Part shown: positions 1 to 5,741 of the stretch, piece by piece
Numbering within the stretch: the stretch's first letter is position 1
Layout of the letters: every line of letters begins with the position of its first letter
Assembly: GCA_946478935.1 (NCBI GenBank)
Contig: CAMLEL010000180.1
Span: 1-5,741 of the forward strand
Source of the DNA: an uncultured Armatimonadota bacterium
GTDB lineage: Bacteria; Armatimonadota; Fimbriimonadia; Fimbriimonadales; Fimbriimonadaceae
Reading direction: 5' to 3'
DNA: 5,741 nt
Notes under the pieces: generated by a model
Told to the model about the DNA's origin: nothing
What the model saw: only the letters and a program-made list of their open reading frames with translations
The model's database searches: none
Program-made: the position numbers and the translations under genes

Positions 1-2838
1 CGCAAGGGCTGCCGACATCAGGCTCTGCTCCCTGACGCTTGGCAATCGACCCAGGGAGTACAGAAATGCCCGGTCGAGGAGACCCTTATCATTCACTTCC
101 TCTTGCAAGATGCGTTGAGAAAGGTAACGCGCGGCTTCGAGAAAGGCAGGCTCATTGAGTGAGACGAGCGCTTGCAGAGGCGTGTTGGTTCGGAAGCGGC
201 GAACCGTACAAGCTTCCCGCATGGGAGCATCGAAAGCCAGCATCACCGGATGAGGACTGGTCCGCTTCCAGAACAGATAAATGCTGCGGCGATAGATCTC
301 GTCCGAAATGTCTTGGGCATAGCGAGACGTGTTGCTCTCGGTGAATGCGATTGCCTCCCAGATGCCGTCGGGCTGATATGGCTTAAAGCCCTTGCCGCCC
401 AGTTTTTCCAGCAAGAGTCCGCTCGCCGCCAAAGCCTTGTCCCGAATTACTTCAGCATCTAGGCGGAAGCGCGGTCCCCGTGAAATCAAGCGGTTTTCGG
501 CATCCTTCGCGAGCTTTGATTTGTCGGCGGACGACCGCTGGCGGAACGCTGCCGACGTCAGTATTTCGCGATGGAGTTTCTTCATGCTCCATCCCTGCTC
601 GACAAAGGTCACCGCCAAGTAATCCAAGAGTGCGGGATTTGATGGCCATTCACCCTGGCTACCAAAATCCTCTGCCGTCTTGACGATGCCGGTTCCAAAG
701 TGGTGTTGCCAAATACGATTGACGAACACGCGGGAGGTCAGCGGATTCTTCTTGTCGACGAGCCAGCGTGCCAGTCCAAGTCGGTTCAGGGGTTGGTCTT
801 TGGACATCGAGCCAAATGCTTCAGGCAACGATCGGGTCACCTTATCGGCTGGGAGGTTGTATTCGCCGCGTCTCAACAGGAATGTTTCTCGGGGCTGCTT
901 CAACTCCTCAGCGATAAGTGTCAGAGGGATCGTTGCTTCAAAATCTGCATGAGCTTTTTTGGCCCGTCGGTAGGCTTGTGCGTCGGGAGATGCGGGTCCG
1001 GCCTCAAAGTAGAGATCTTGGAGTTCATCAAGGTCTTTCTTGCCGCCTCCGGGGCCAATCCAAGCGGCATAGGCGGAGTTCATCCGGTCCGAGAACGCAT
1101 CACCGAATCGTAGGAAGAACCCGTCTGGACCGCCGCCGTTGGTGACCTTGGCAAGGAACGTGTTATCACCCTTTTTCAGCTTTGCTTTGAACTGGTCTTG
1201 GCTGGTGTTGACGCCGCGGAAAACCTTGTTTTGATGGACTAATTGCCCGTTAATCCAGACTTTGATCGCGTCGTCGCTCGATACCGTGAAAGGTACTTCC
1301 GCATCGGATTCCATCTTAAAGGTTGCACGGACGTAAGCAGATGCATTCTCCTTGGAGATGACGCTGGGGACGGCTTCACCGACTTTGTACTTCAGAGGCT
1401 TCCATGAGACGGGTTCGGTCTGGCCCGGTTCAGGCGCAAACACCTTGTCGTAAGATTCATCGAATGACGTTCCACCGTAAGCGGGGCTCACTTCCCAACT
1501 GCTCGTTTGGGGGATCGGCATTCGGGCGGTTCGAAGCCATTCCACCGCCGCAGCCTCGGGAGCTTTGGTTCGCGCTTCCTTCAAATAGGTCACAAATGCA
1601 GCGAGCTGCCGAGCCTGATCCGGGTCGGGGGCTTTCATGGTCGGGGGCGGGTACTGAGCGTTGCCGTCCAGAGGAGCGTCCGTGGTCGAATTGAAAAAGG
1701 CAAAGAGGCCGTAATACTCTTTCTGCGAGATCGGGTCGTACTTGTGGTCGTGGCATCGGGCGCAGGCCACGGTCATGCCGAGGAATACGGTCGAAGTCGT
1801 ATCCACCCGATCGAATGTGTTTTTAGCCTGGAACTCAGCCTCGATGGCTCCTCCCTCGTTGGTCGTGGGATTCATCCGCACGTAGCCAGTGGCGATGAGT
1901 TGGTCCACTGTTGGATTGGGCAGCATATCGCCCGCCAGTTGCCAAACCGTGAACTGGTCGAACGGGAGATCGGCATTCATGGCCCTTATCACCCAATCCC
2001 GATAGGGATAGATCACGCGCTCGTTATCGAGGTGAAGTCCGTGGGTATCTCCGTAACGGACCGCATCGAGCCAGTATCTCGCTTGGTGCTCGCCGTATGC
2101 GGGGCTGGCAAGTAACTCGTCGATAAACTTTTCGTAGGCATCGGGTCGCTTGTCCTCGATCAACTCCTCGATCCGGTCCGGGCTGGGTGGCAATCCAGTC
2201 AGCGTTATCGATGCGCGCATCGCGAGGGTTGGCAAATCGGCTTCTGGTTCCGGCTTGAGTCCGGCCTTGTCCAATCCGTTCAACACAAAACGGTCAATGT
2301 TGTTGCGTACCCAAGCGTAGTTCGAAACATGGGGCAGCACAGGCTTCTTGGCCGGCACAAATGACCAATGGTTCTCATACTTGGCGCCGGAGGCGATCCA
2401 CCGTCGCAAGATGTCTTTTTGCGCGGCAGTAAGCGCCGGAACACCGGCATCTTTCGGCGGCATCTGGAAATTCTTTTCCGGATGGGTGACCCTGAGCATC
2501 AGTGGAGACTCGTCGGGTTTTCCGGGAACGATTGCACGCTTCGTGGCATCCTCGAACCGGTCCAATCTGAGGTTGGCGGCAACGACGGCCACGTCGGGGC
2601 CGTGGCACTTGAAGCAGTGCTCACTCAGGATCGGCTTGACGTCTCGATTAAAGTTAATCGGCTGATTCTTGTCCTCAGCCTTGCCAGGAGGCAGCCCCGT
2701 CCAAGCTAACAATGTGGGGGCAATCTGGCTAGGCGTTACCGGCTCTGACGCAGGCTTCACCACACGAGAACCGATCGGCGCGACGCCAGCCGCGACGACC
2801 GCCAAAGAAACGACGGCAAGTTGAAAGACAACCTTCAT
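1..2838 (-). CDS. PSCyt1-DUF1549-DUF1553 planctomycete-type cytochrome protein (3' end cut by window)
   Basis: Reading from the ATG at 2838, the frame stays open for 946 codons to base 1, so the C-terminus lies outside the window. The N-terminus (MKVVFQLAVVSLAVVAAG) looks like a signal peptide, so export is likely. Domain order: PSCyt1 cytochrome-c-like domain at about residues 65-135, with heme motif C75-F-K-C78-H79 and a possible distal Met in QMPP near 126; PSCyt2/DUF1549 at about 175-390, with the family motif C359-A-R-C362-H363-DHKYDPI; a beta-rich insert at about 445-580 (VWINGQLVHQN near 527-537, NGGGPDGFFLRFGD near 567-580) resembling a PA14/carbohydrate-binding-like fold; the ETFLLRRGEYNLP segment near 651; and PSD1/DUF1553 from about 684 onward (PLTSRVFVNRIWQHHFGTG, residues 699-717). 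The biochemical role of this family is unsettled; heme binding is inferred from motifs. Family members are often followed by a DUF1501 gene, which would lie beyond the left edge. No clear Shine-Dalgarno precedes the ATG. Family call is very secure, function is not. Confidence 0.95.
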   Translation of the reverse strand, partial: MKVVFQLAVVSLAVVAAGVAPIGSRVVKPASEPVTPSQIAPTLLAWTGLPPGKAEDKNQPINFNRDVKPILSEHCFKCHGPDVAVVAANLRLDRFEDATKRAIVPGKPDESPLMLRVTHPEKNFQMPPKDAGVPALTAAQKDILRRWIASGAKYENHWSFVPAKKPVLPHVSNYAWVRNNIDRFVLNGLDKAGLKPEPEADLPTLAMRASITLTGLPPSPDRIEELIEDKRPDAYEKFIDELLASPAYGEHQARYWLDAVRYGDTHGLHLDNERVIYPYRDWVIRAMNADLPFDQFTVWQLAGDMLPNPTVDQLIATGYVRMNPTTNEGGAIEAEFQAKNTFDRVDTTSTVFLGMTVACARCHDHKYDPISQKEYYGLFAFFNSTTDAPLDGNAQYPPPTMKAPDPDQARQLAAFVTYLKEARTKAPEAAAVEWLRTARMPIPQTSSWEVSPAYGGTSFDESYDKVFAPEPGQTEPVSWKPLKYKVGEAVPSVISKENASAYVRATFKMESDAEVPFTVSSDDAIKVWINGQLVHQNKVFRGVNTSQDQFKAKLKKGDNTFLAKVTNGGGPDGFFLRFGDAFSDRMNSAYAAWIGPGGGKKDLDELQDLYFEAGPASPDAQAYRRAKKAHADFEATIPLTLIAEELKQPRETFLLRRGEYNLPADKVTRSLPEAFGSMSKDQPLNRLGLARWLVDKKNPLTSRVFVNRIWQHHFGTGIVKTAEDFGSQGEWPSNPALLDYLAVTFVEQGWSMKKLHREILTSAAFRQRSSADKSKLAKDAENRLISRGPRFRLDAEVIRDKALAASGLLLEKLGGKGFKPYQPDGIWEAIAFTESNTSRYAQDISDEIYRRSIYLFWKRTSPHPVMLAFDAPMREACTVRRFRTNTPLQALVSLNEPAFLEAARYLSQRILQEEVNDKGLLDRAFLYSLGRLPSVREQSLMSAALA

Positions 2839-2863
2839 ATCCGATACCGAATGCGCTGACTAC

Positions 2864-2892
2864 AGTATAAGACTCAGACGGATCGAGTTCGA
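2864..2892 (-). promoter_or_regulatory. Candidate sigma70-type promoter for the DUF1549/DUF1553 gene
   Basis: In the 90-nt gap between the ThuA-like stop and the DUF1549/DUF1553 start, the minus strand carries TATACT (2869-2864, 5 of 6 matches to TATAAT). Exactly 17 nt upstream lies TCGAAC (2892-2887), a weak 3 of 6 match to TTGACA. Transcription would begin near 2857, giving a leader of roughly 20 nt before the ATG at 2838. The good -10 box and its placement in the only sizeable gap of the cluster support it; the poor -35 box limits confidence. Confidence 0.42.
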
Positions 2893-2928
2893 CGATTAAC
2901 TTAGCTTTTTAGTGGTTGGAAATCAATC

Positions 2929-3636
2929 TCACTTCGCACTGACCCACTCGACGGCTTCGCCCAAAAGCTGAATGAAATCGGGTTCGCTATAGCTCTCCTT
3001 GGTATGGCCGAATCCGGTGTAAAAGGCGCGGCCACCGTCAAATTCATGGCACCACATAATCGGGTGGTCATCACCCATCACATGGCCCTGATAGCTTTTC
3101 GTGTCCAACTTCGCCAGCACTCGAACTTTGTTGCGCGGATTCTCTTTGTAGTCGTACCATTCATCGGTCCGTTTCCATGGCGTCTTCAGGTGCTTGGTGG
3201 CCGGATGATTCAAGTCCTCCACATGGACCACGGCTTCTTGGATTTTCGGGTGGCTCTTAAAGTAGCCACCGACGAGCTGTCCGTACCAGGGCCAGTCGTA
3301 CTCTGTATCAGCGGCGGCATGAATTCCCAAGTAACCCCCGCCACCGCGAATGAATTTCTCGAACACGGGTTGCTGATTTTCGTTCAGGATGTCGCCAGTC
3401 GTGCACAGGAACACAACCGCGTCGAACTTGTCCAGTCGATTGCCGGTAAACCAGGCGGGATCCTCCGTGAACGTTGTCGTCCAGCCGCGTTCCTCGCCAA
3501 TCTTGAACAAGGCTCGCTTGCCTGCGGGGATCGAATCATGCCGGAAGCCCGCCGTTCGGCTGAAGACCAAGACTTGCAGCGGAACTGGCGCCACGATGGG
3601 GCCGGTAACAAGTGCGGCGAGGCAGGCGAACAACAT
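2929..3636 (-). CDS. Secreted ThuA-like domain protein
   Basis: A 235-residue protein that is almost entirely one ThuA-like domain, a family with a class I glutamine-amidotransferase-like fold named after trehalose-utilisation protein ThuA. The hydrophobic N-terminus (residues 1-20, MLFACLAALVTGPIVAPVPL) looks like a signal peptide or anchor, but has no Lys or Arg before the hydrophobic core. Family landmarks: VLVFSRTAGFRHDSIPAG at 22-39, GGGGYLGIHAAAD at 98-110, DEWYDY at 158-163, DDHPIMWCHEFDGGRAFYTGFGH at 189-211, with His106, His191 and His211 as noteworthy polar residues. The ATG at 3636 is the first possible start, because an in-frame TAA lies 12 nt upstream. No Shine-Dalgarno is visible. 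It begins 34 nt after the NamZ-like stop, consistent with co-transcription. ThuA-like proteins are linked to sugar (including oxidised disaccharide) metabolism, and exported versions are common in Planctomycetota and Verrucomicrobiota. The reaction and substrate here cannot be read from sequence. Confidence 0.9.
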   Translation of the reverse strand: MLFACLAALVTGPIVAPVPLQVLVFSRTAGFRHDSIPAGKRALFKIGEERGWTTTFTEDPAWFTGNRLDKFDAVVFLCTTGDILNENQQPVFEKFIRGGGGYLGIHAAADTEYDWPWYGQLVGGYFKSHPKIQEAVVHVEDLNHPATKHLKTPWKRTDEWYDYKENPRNKVRVLAKLDTKSYQGHVMGDDHPIMWCHEFDGGRAFYTGFGHTKESYSEPDFIQLLGEAVEWVSAK

Positions 3637-3670
3637 GGGTTGAGGTTACCAGCCAATAGCTACGTTGGCG

Positions 3671-4891
3671 TCAACGATAAATCAGGTACTTGGAACGCAC
3701 CTTTTTGAAGTCACTCAACGGTCCGTCAAACGTCTTCATGATGTCGTCTGCCGATTCACCGGCGACAATGCGGCGGACGGTGTCATCGCTGCCGATCAGT
3801 CGCTCTGAGCGCTTCCAATCGACCATCTTGGGATAGAGTTTTTCGATCCCACAGGCAATTTCGATTCCCAATCGGACCGATTGCACTCTTTCGCGGTCGG
3901 TGATTTCGATGCGGACGCCTTCGATCAATTTATCCTTGAACCGAGATTCCGTTGGCTTGAAGCTGGTGGCATAGAATCGGAGACCGGGGAGGCTGCGCCT
4001 ATTCAGGTGGTCGGCTACCGCCTGACCATCCATGAAGTCTCCTCCGAACTGCTCAAATGGAGAGTCGGTACCACGCCCGACGGAAATGTTCGTCGCAAAC
4101 TCGATCAAACAGACGCCAGGATAAAGGATCGCGGCCTTCAGACTCCGCATGTTTGGCGACGGATTGACCCAAGACAGACCCGTGGAATCGAACCAGTCCG
4201 AACGACGCCAATCTTGCATCGGAACTACCGTCAGCTTTGCGTTGATGTTCCGCTGCTCATTGAAGAACTTGGCGAGCTCGCCCATAGTCATGCCGTGGCG
4301 GGCGGGTGTGCCGGGGTGATAACCGGCGAAAGACGTGTTATCCGTATCCAAGAGTGGCCCTTCGACTCGCGTGCCAGTCACCGGGTTCGGCCGATCAAGG
4401 ACAAAGTACTCGATACCGGCCTTGGCGGACTCTTCCATCCCAAAGGCCATCGTGGTCTCGTAGGTGTAGAAACGGACACCAACGTCGGCAATGTCGAAAA
4501 CGAGAGCATCAAGACCCTTAAGCATTTCGGGAGTCGGGCGATTGGTCTTGCCGTAAAGACTGAAAACTTTGACTCCGGTCTTGGTGTCGACCATGTCTTC
4601 CAATCCACCGCGATCCTCGACGCCAAAAAACCCGTGCTCAGGGGCAAACAGCGCGGTCAACTGCACCCCAGCGGCGACCATGGCATCGATGTTTCGCTTG
4701 CCATCTCGAGTCAGTCCCGTTTGATTGGTGATGAGGCCGACCCGCTTCCCTTTCAGGGCGGAGAAGCCGTTTTGAACGAGCACATCGATGCCACAGAGCG
4801 TTCGGCCGTTGCGATGCTGTTCGGCTTCAGTTGCAGGAGAAGTGGCAGTCGTTGCCATGATCGTGAGGCTGAGCAGTCCGGCGGTCAGCAT
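3671..4891 (-). CDS. DUF1343 / NamZ-type exo-beta-N-acetylmuramidase, probably exported
   Basis: A 406-residue protein matching the DUF1343 family along its whole length. Characterised members (NamZ, glycoside hydrolase family GH171) release N-acetylmuramic acid from the non-reducing ends of peptidoglycan fragments. Visible landmarks: GIDVLVQNGFSALKGKRVGL (34-53) and ITNQTG (54-59), LFAPEHGFFG (81-90, containing Glu85-His86), DIADVGVRFYTY (133-144), VLDRPNPVTG (164-173) then EGP (177-179), RHGMTMGELAKFF (198-210), NPSPNM (243-248), YPGVCLIEFATN (257-268), SVGRGTDSPFEQFGG (270-284) and the C-terminal KYLIYR. I infer that Glu85-His86 lies in the active site, as the pair sits in the family's most conserved acidic motif. 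The N-terminus (LTAGLLSLTIMATTATSPA) suggests a signal peptide, but it lacks a basic n-region. The ATG is forced: the in-frame upstream stop is the TAG of the GNAT gene, only 9 nt away. A weak ACAGG lies 12 nt upstream of the ATG. Length is typical for the family. Confidence 0.92.
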   Translation of the reverse strand: MLTAGLLSLTIMATTATSPATEAEQHRNGRTLCGIDVLVQNGFSALKGKRVGLITNQTGLTRDGKRNIDAMVAAGVQLTALFAPEHGFFGVEDRGGLEDMVDTKTGVKVFSLYGKTNRPTPEMLKGLDALVFDIADVGVRFYTYETTMAFGMEESAKAGIEYFVLDRPNPVTGTRVEGPLLDTDNTSFAGYHPGTPARHGMTMGELAKFFNEQRNINAKLTVVPMQDWRRSDWFDSTGLSWVNPSPNMRSLKAAILYPGVCLIEFATNISVGRGTDSPFEQFGGDFMDGQAVADHLNRRSLPGLRFYATSFKPTESRFKDKLIEGVRIEITDRERVQSVRLGIEIACGIEKLYPKMVDWKRSERLIGSDDTVRRIVAGESADDIMKTFDGPLSDFKKVRSKYLIYR

Positions 4892-4900
4892 CGCGCTAGG

Positions 4901-5596
4901 CTACCTGTCGAGTTCCTGATTTTGGCTGGAACCAGGTGATATTTCAAAGATTTTAAACGGGAGGATGCTCCTCAACTCAAATCCGAGTTTGTGGTACATG
5001 TGCCGAGCCTCGTTATCTGACTCCGTGTGCAGAAATGCCACGTCGCCCTGCTCCTGGATTTGGTGCACGAGGTGCCGGGTGAGACGGCCAGCGAGGCCGC
5101 GACCACGGAAGTCTGGGTGCGTGCAGATTGCGCTGATTTCCTGGAATCCATCCATGGACATTCGGATGCCGGCCATGGCACAAAGTTGCCCATCTCGAAT
5201 AATGCCGACGTAATCGCCAAGTCGAGCGGTGCCAGACCGGAAATAAGCGGGATAGACCAGCGATGTCAGTTCCAACATCATGGGCAGATGGGATTCATTC
5301 AGGAGAACGGCCTCTTCGTCGGACGTCCCGCTTGTCTCGTTTGGCCAGACAAACTGGTGAATGTCGATGCACTTGATAGGCTCCCAAGGCAAAGGCGGAA
5401 TCACCGAAAGGATTCCGATGCGTTCTCCTGGCTGGACGAGACTTGCGAGGTCCTGCGCTGCTGCTTCGGTCGCCTCAGACACTCCCACGAAGGGCGCAAT
5501 AGAAGGTGGATATCGCCGGGCACTTCCGCTGGAGATCGCGACAAATGCGTGACGTCCGGCAAGCGAATGCCACATGGGGTTGTCGAGCGGTGTCAC
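4901..5596 (-). CDS. GNAT-family N-acetyltransferase (FR47-like)
   Basis: About 231 residues with a C-terminal GNAT fold. Numbering from the TTG at 5602, the acetyl-CoA-binding motif A is ISAICTHPDFRGRGLAGRLT (156-175), with the R-x-x-G-x-G/A signature as RGRGLAG at 166-172. The late motif is LHTESDNEARHMYHKLGFEL (191-210), typical of the FR47-like group. The N-terminal part (PLDNPMWHSLAGRHA, then SARRYPPSIAPFVG) is also characteristic of this group. No signal peptide, so cytoplasmic; it would transfer acetyl from acetyl-CoA to an amine not identifiable from sequence. The frame opens after a TAA at 5608-5606. Possible starts are TTG at 5602, GTG at 5596 and ATG at 5575. I prefer GTG, because conserved homologous sequence begins at TPLDNP immediately after it and because of the -10-like box noted upstream. 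It ends 9 nt before the NamZ-like ATG, in the same frame, implying shared transcription and possibly coupled translation. Confidence 0.9.
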   Translation of the reverse strand: MTPLDNPMWHSLAGRHAFVAISSGSARRYPPSIAPFVGVSEATEAAAQDLASLVQPGERIGILSVIPPLPWEPIKCIDIHQFVWPNETSGTSDEEAVLLNESHLPMMLELTSLVYPAYFRSGTARLGDYVGIIRDGQLCAMAGIRMSMDGFQEISAICTHPDFRGRGLAGRLTRHLVHQIQEQGDVAFLHTESDNEARHMYHKLGFELRSILPFKIFEISPGSSQNQELDR

Positions 5597-5602
5597 AGTC
5601 AA

Positions 5603-5608
5603 ATTTTA
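5603..5608 (-). promoter_or_regulatory. Candidate -10 box for a leaderless GNAT transcript
   Basis: The minus strand reads TAAAAT (5608-5603), 5 of 6 matches to TATAAT and fitting the looser TANNNT form. Six bases separate it from the GTG at 5596, so transcription would begin at or next to that codon and the message would be leaderless. This would explain the absence of any Shine-Dalgarno. No recognisable -35 element lies at the expected distance (GATTCG there, inside the hairpin loop), and the box is AT-rich by chance-level standards. Tentative. Confidence 0.28.
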
Positions 5609-5614
5609 CGCACT

Positions 5615-5643
5615 GAAGGCAGGGCCGAATCGACCCTGCCTTC
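5615..5643 (-). terminator. Perfect 10-bp hairpin after the right-edge gene, possible terminator
   Basis: GAAGGCAGGG (plus strand 5615-5624) and CCCTGCCTTC (5634-5643) form an uninterrupted 10-bp GC-rich inverted repeat with a 9-nt loop. On the minus strand it begins 15 nt past the TAA of the right-edge gene and ends 12 nt before the earliest GNAT start, which is where a terminator would sit. No run of U follows on either strand (minus strand continues AGTGCGTAAAATTTG), so it is not a canonical intrinsic terminator. It could act as a weak terminator, an mRNA 3'-end stabiliser, or a structure shielding the downstream start if transcription reads through. Confidence 0.5.
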
Positions 5644-5658
5644 TGGTCAGGCGTGCCT

Positions 5659-5741
5659 TTATTTCTTTGACGGCATGGCCTCAAGAATCGCCAGAACGGC
5701 CCAACTTGTACCGTTGAACGAGGAGTACTGCGATTCGCCAT
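5659..5741 (-). CDS. C-terminal tail of an incomplete gene, possibly squalene-cyclase/terpenoid-cyclase-like repeat protein
   Basis: One minus-strand frame enters from the right edge and ends at TAA (5661-5659), giving 26 residues in two parts: GESQYSSFNGTSWA then VLAILEAMPSKK. The pattern S-F-N-G-T-S-W-A-V-L-A-I-L resembles the repeat ends of alpha/alpha-barrel terpenoid-cyclase or squalene-cyclase-like proteins, where T-S-W-A precedes a helix. The TAA is followed shortly by a strong hairpin, as expected at a gene end. Two other minus frames are open or nearly so here, but only this one gives a natural-looking C-terminus followed by that hairpin. The family guess rests on a very short tail and is weak; the existence of a gene end is more likely than its identity. 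Confidence 0.5.
   Translation of the reverse strand, partial: GESQYSSFNGTSWAVLAILEAMPSKK

Noticed and set aside
1507..2115. 202-residue open frame on the plus strand
   Set aside because: Antisense to the conserved DUF1549/insert part of the large cytochrome protein; no family resemblance in its translation.
2882..2896. ATCG...CGAT partial palindrome overlapping the candidate -35 box
   Set aside because: Only four bases match in each half-site, too little to call an operator.
2899..2928. AT-rich stretch after the ThuA-like stop considered as terminator
   Set aside because: The minus strand reads CTAAAAAGCTAAG with no stable stem and no U-run following one.
3652..3669. GCCAA/TTGGC inverted repeat in the NamZ-ThuA gap
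   Set aside because: Only 5 bp with an 8-nt loop and no U-tract; easily expected by chance and not a convincing terminator.
3004..3708. 234-residue open frame on the plus strand
   Set aside because: Antisense to the ThuA-like gene and spans the gap to the NamZ-like gene; its composition looks like a reverse-strand shadow.
3881..4939. 352-residue open frame on the plus strand
   Set aside because: It lies antisense to the NamZ-like gene, whose protein matches a known family end to end. The plus-strand translation has no recognisable domain; it is a shadow of codon bias on the other strand.
5656..5692. TTGAGG ... TAAAGG upstream of the hairpin considered as a promoter for the GNAT operon
   Set aside because: The -10 half matches only 3 of 6 positions at 17-nt spacing, and the -35 half lies inside the right-edge coding tail.
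5475..5741. 88-residue minus-strand frame beginning ATG at the right edge
   Set aside because: It runs through the hairpin and into the GNAT coding region in a different frame, is rich in Arg, Cys and Pro, and shows no domain. The neighbouring frame ending at 5659 gives a more natural protein end.

Overview
The window is a compact, all-minus-strand block from a bacterium of the kind that carries 'planctomycete-type' cytochrome proteins (Planctomycetota, or other phyla sharing these families such as Verrucomicrobiota or Armatimonadota/Fimbriimonadia). Base composition is moderately GC-rich by eye. No complete gene has a strong AGGAGG-type ribosome binding site. Phylum-level placement is an inference from gene families, not from a marker gene.

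In transcription order (right to left): (1) 5741-5659, the last 26 codons of a gene entering from the right edge, with a tail resembling a terpenoid-cyclase/squalene-cyclase-like alpha-helical repeat; (2) a perfect 10-bp hairpin at 5643-5615; (3) a GNAT-family N-acetyltransferase (about 5596-4901); (4) 9 nt later, a secreted DUF1343 protein of the NamZ exo-beta-N-acetylmuramidase type (4891-3671); (5) 34 nt later, a secreted ThuA-like protein (3636-2929); (6) after a 90-nt gap with a plausible promoter, a large secreted PSCyt1-DUF1549-DUF1553 protein (2838 to beyond base 1), which runs off the left edge without a stop after 946 codons.

The GNAT, NamZ-like and ThuA-like genes are spaced like one operon. 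Two of the three look exported and belong to carbohydrate or cell-wall families, so glycan or peptidoglycan-sugar processing is a reasonable working idea, but no transporter, kinase or etherase is visible to complete a pathway. The DUF1549/DUF1553 gene appears to be a separate or partly separate transcription unit. Such proteins usually pair with a DUF1501 gene, which would lie beyond the left edge.

No RNA genes, mobile elements, CRISPR arrays or long repeats were seen. The plus strand has several long open frames, but all are antisense shadows of the minus-strand genes. No stretch longer than 300 bases lacks a gene.
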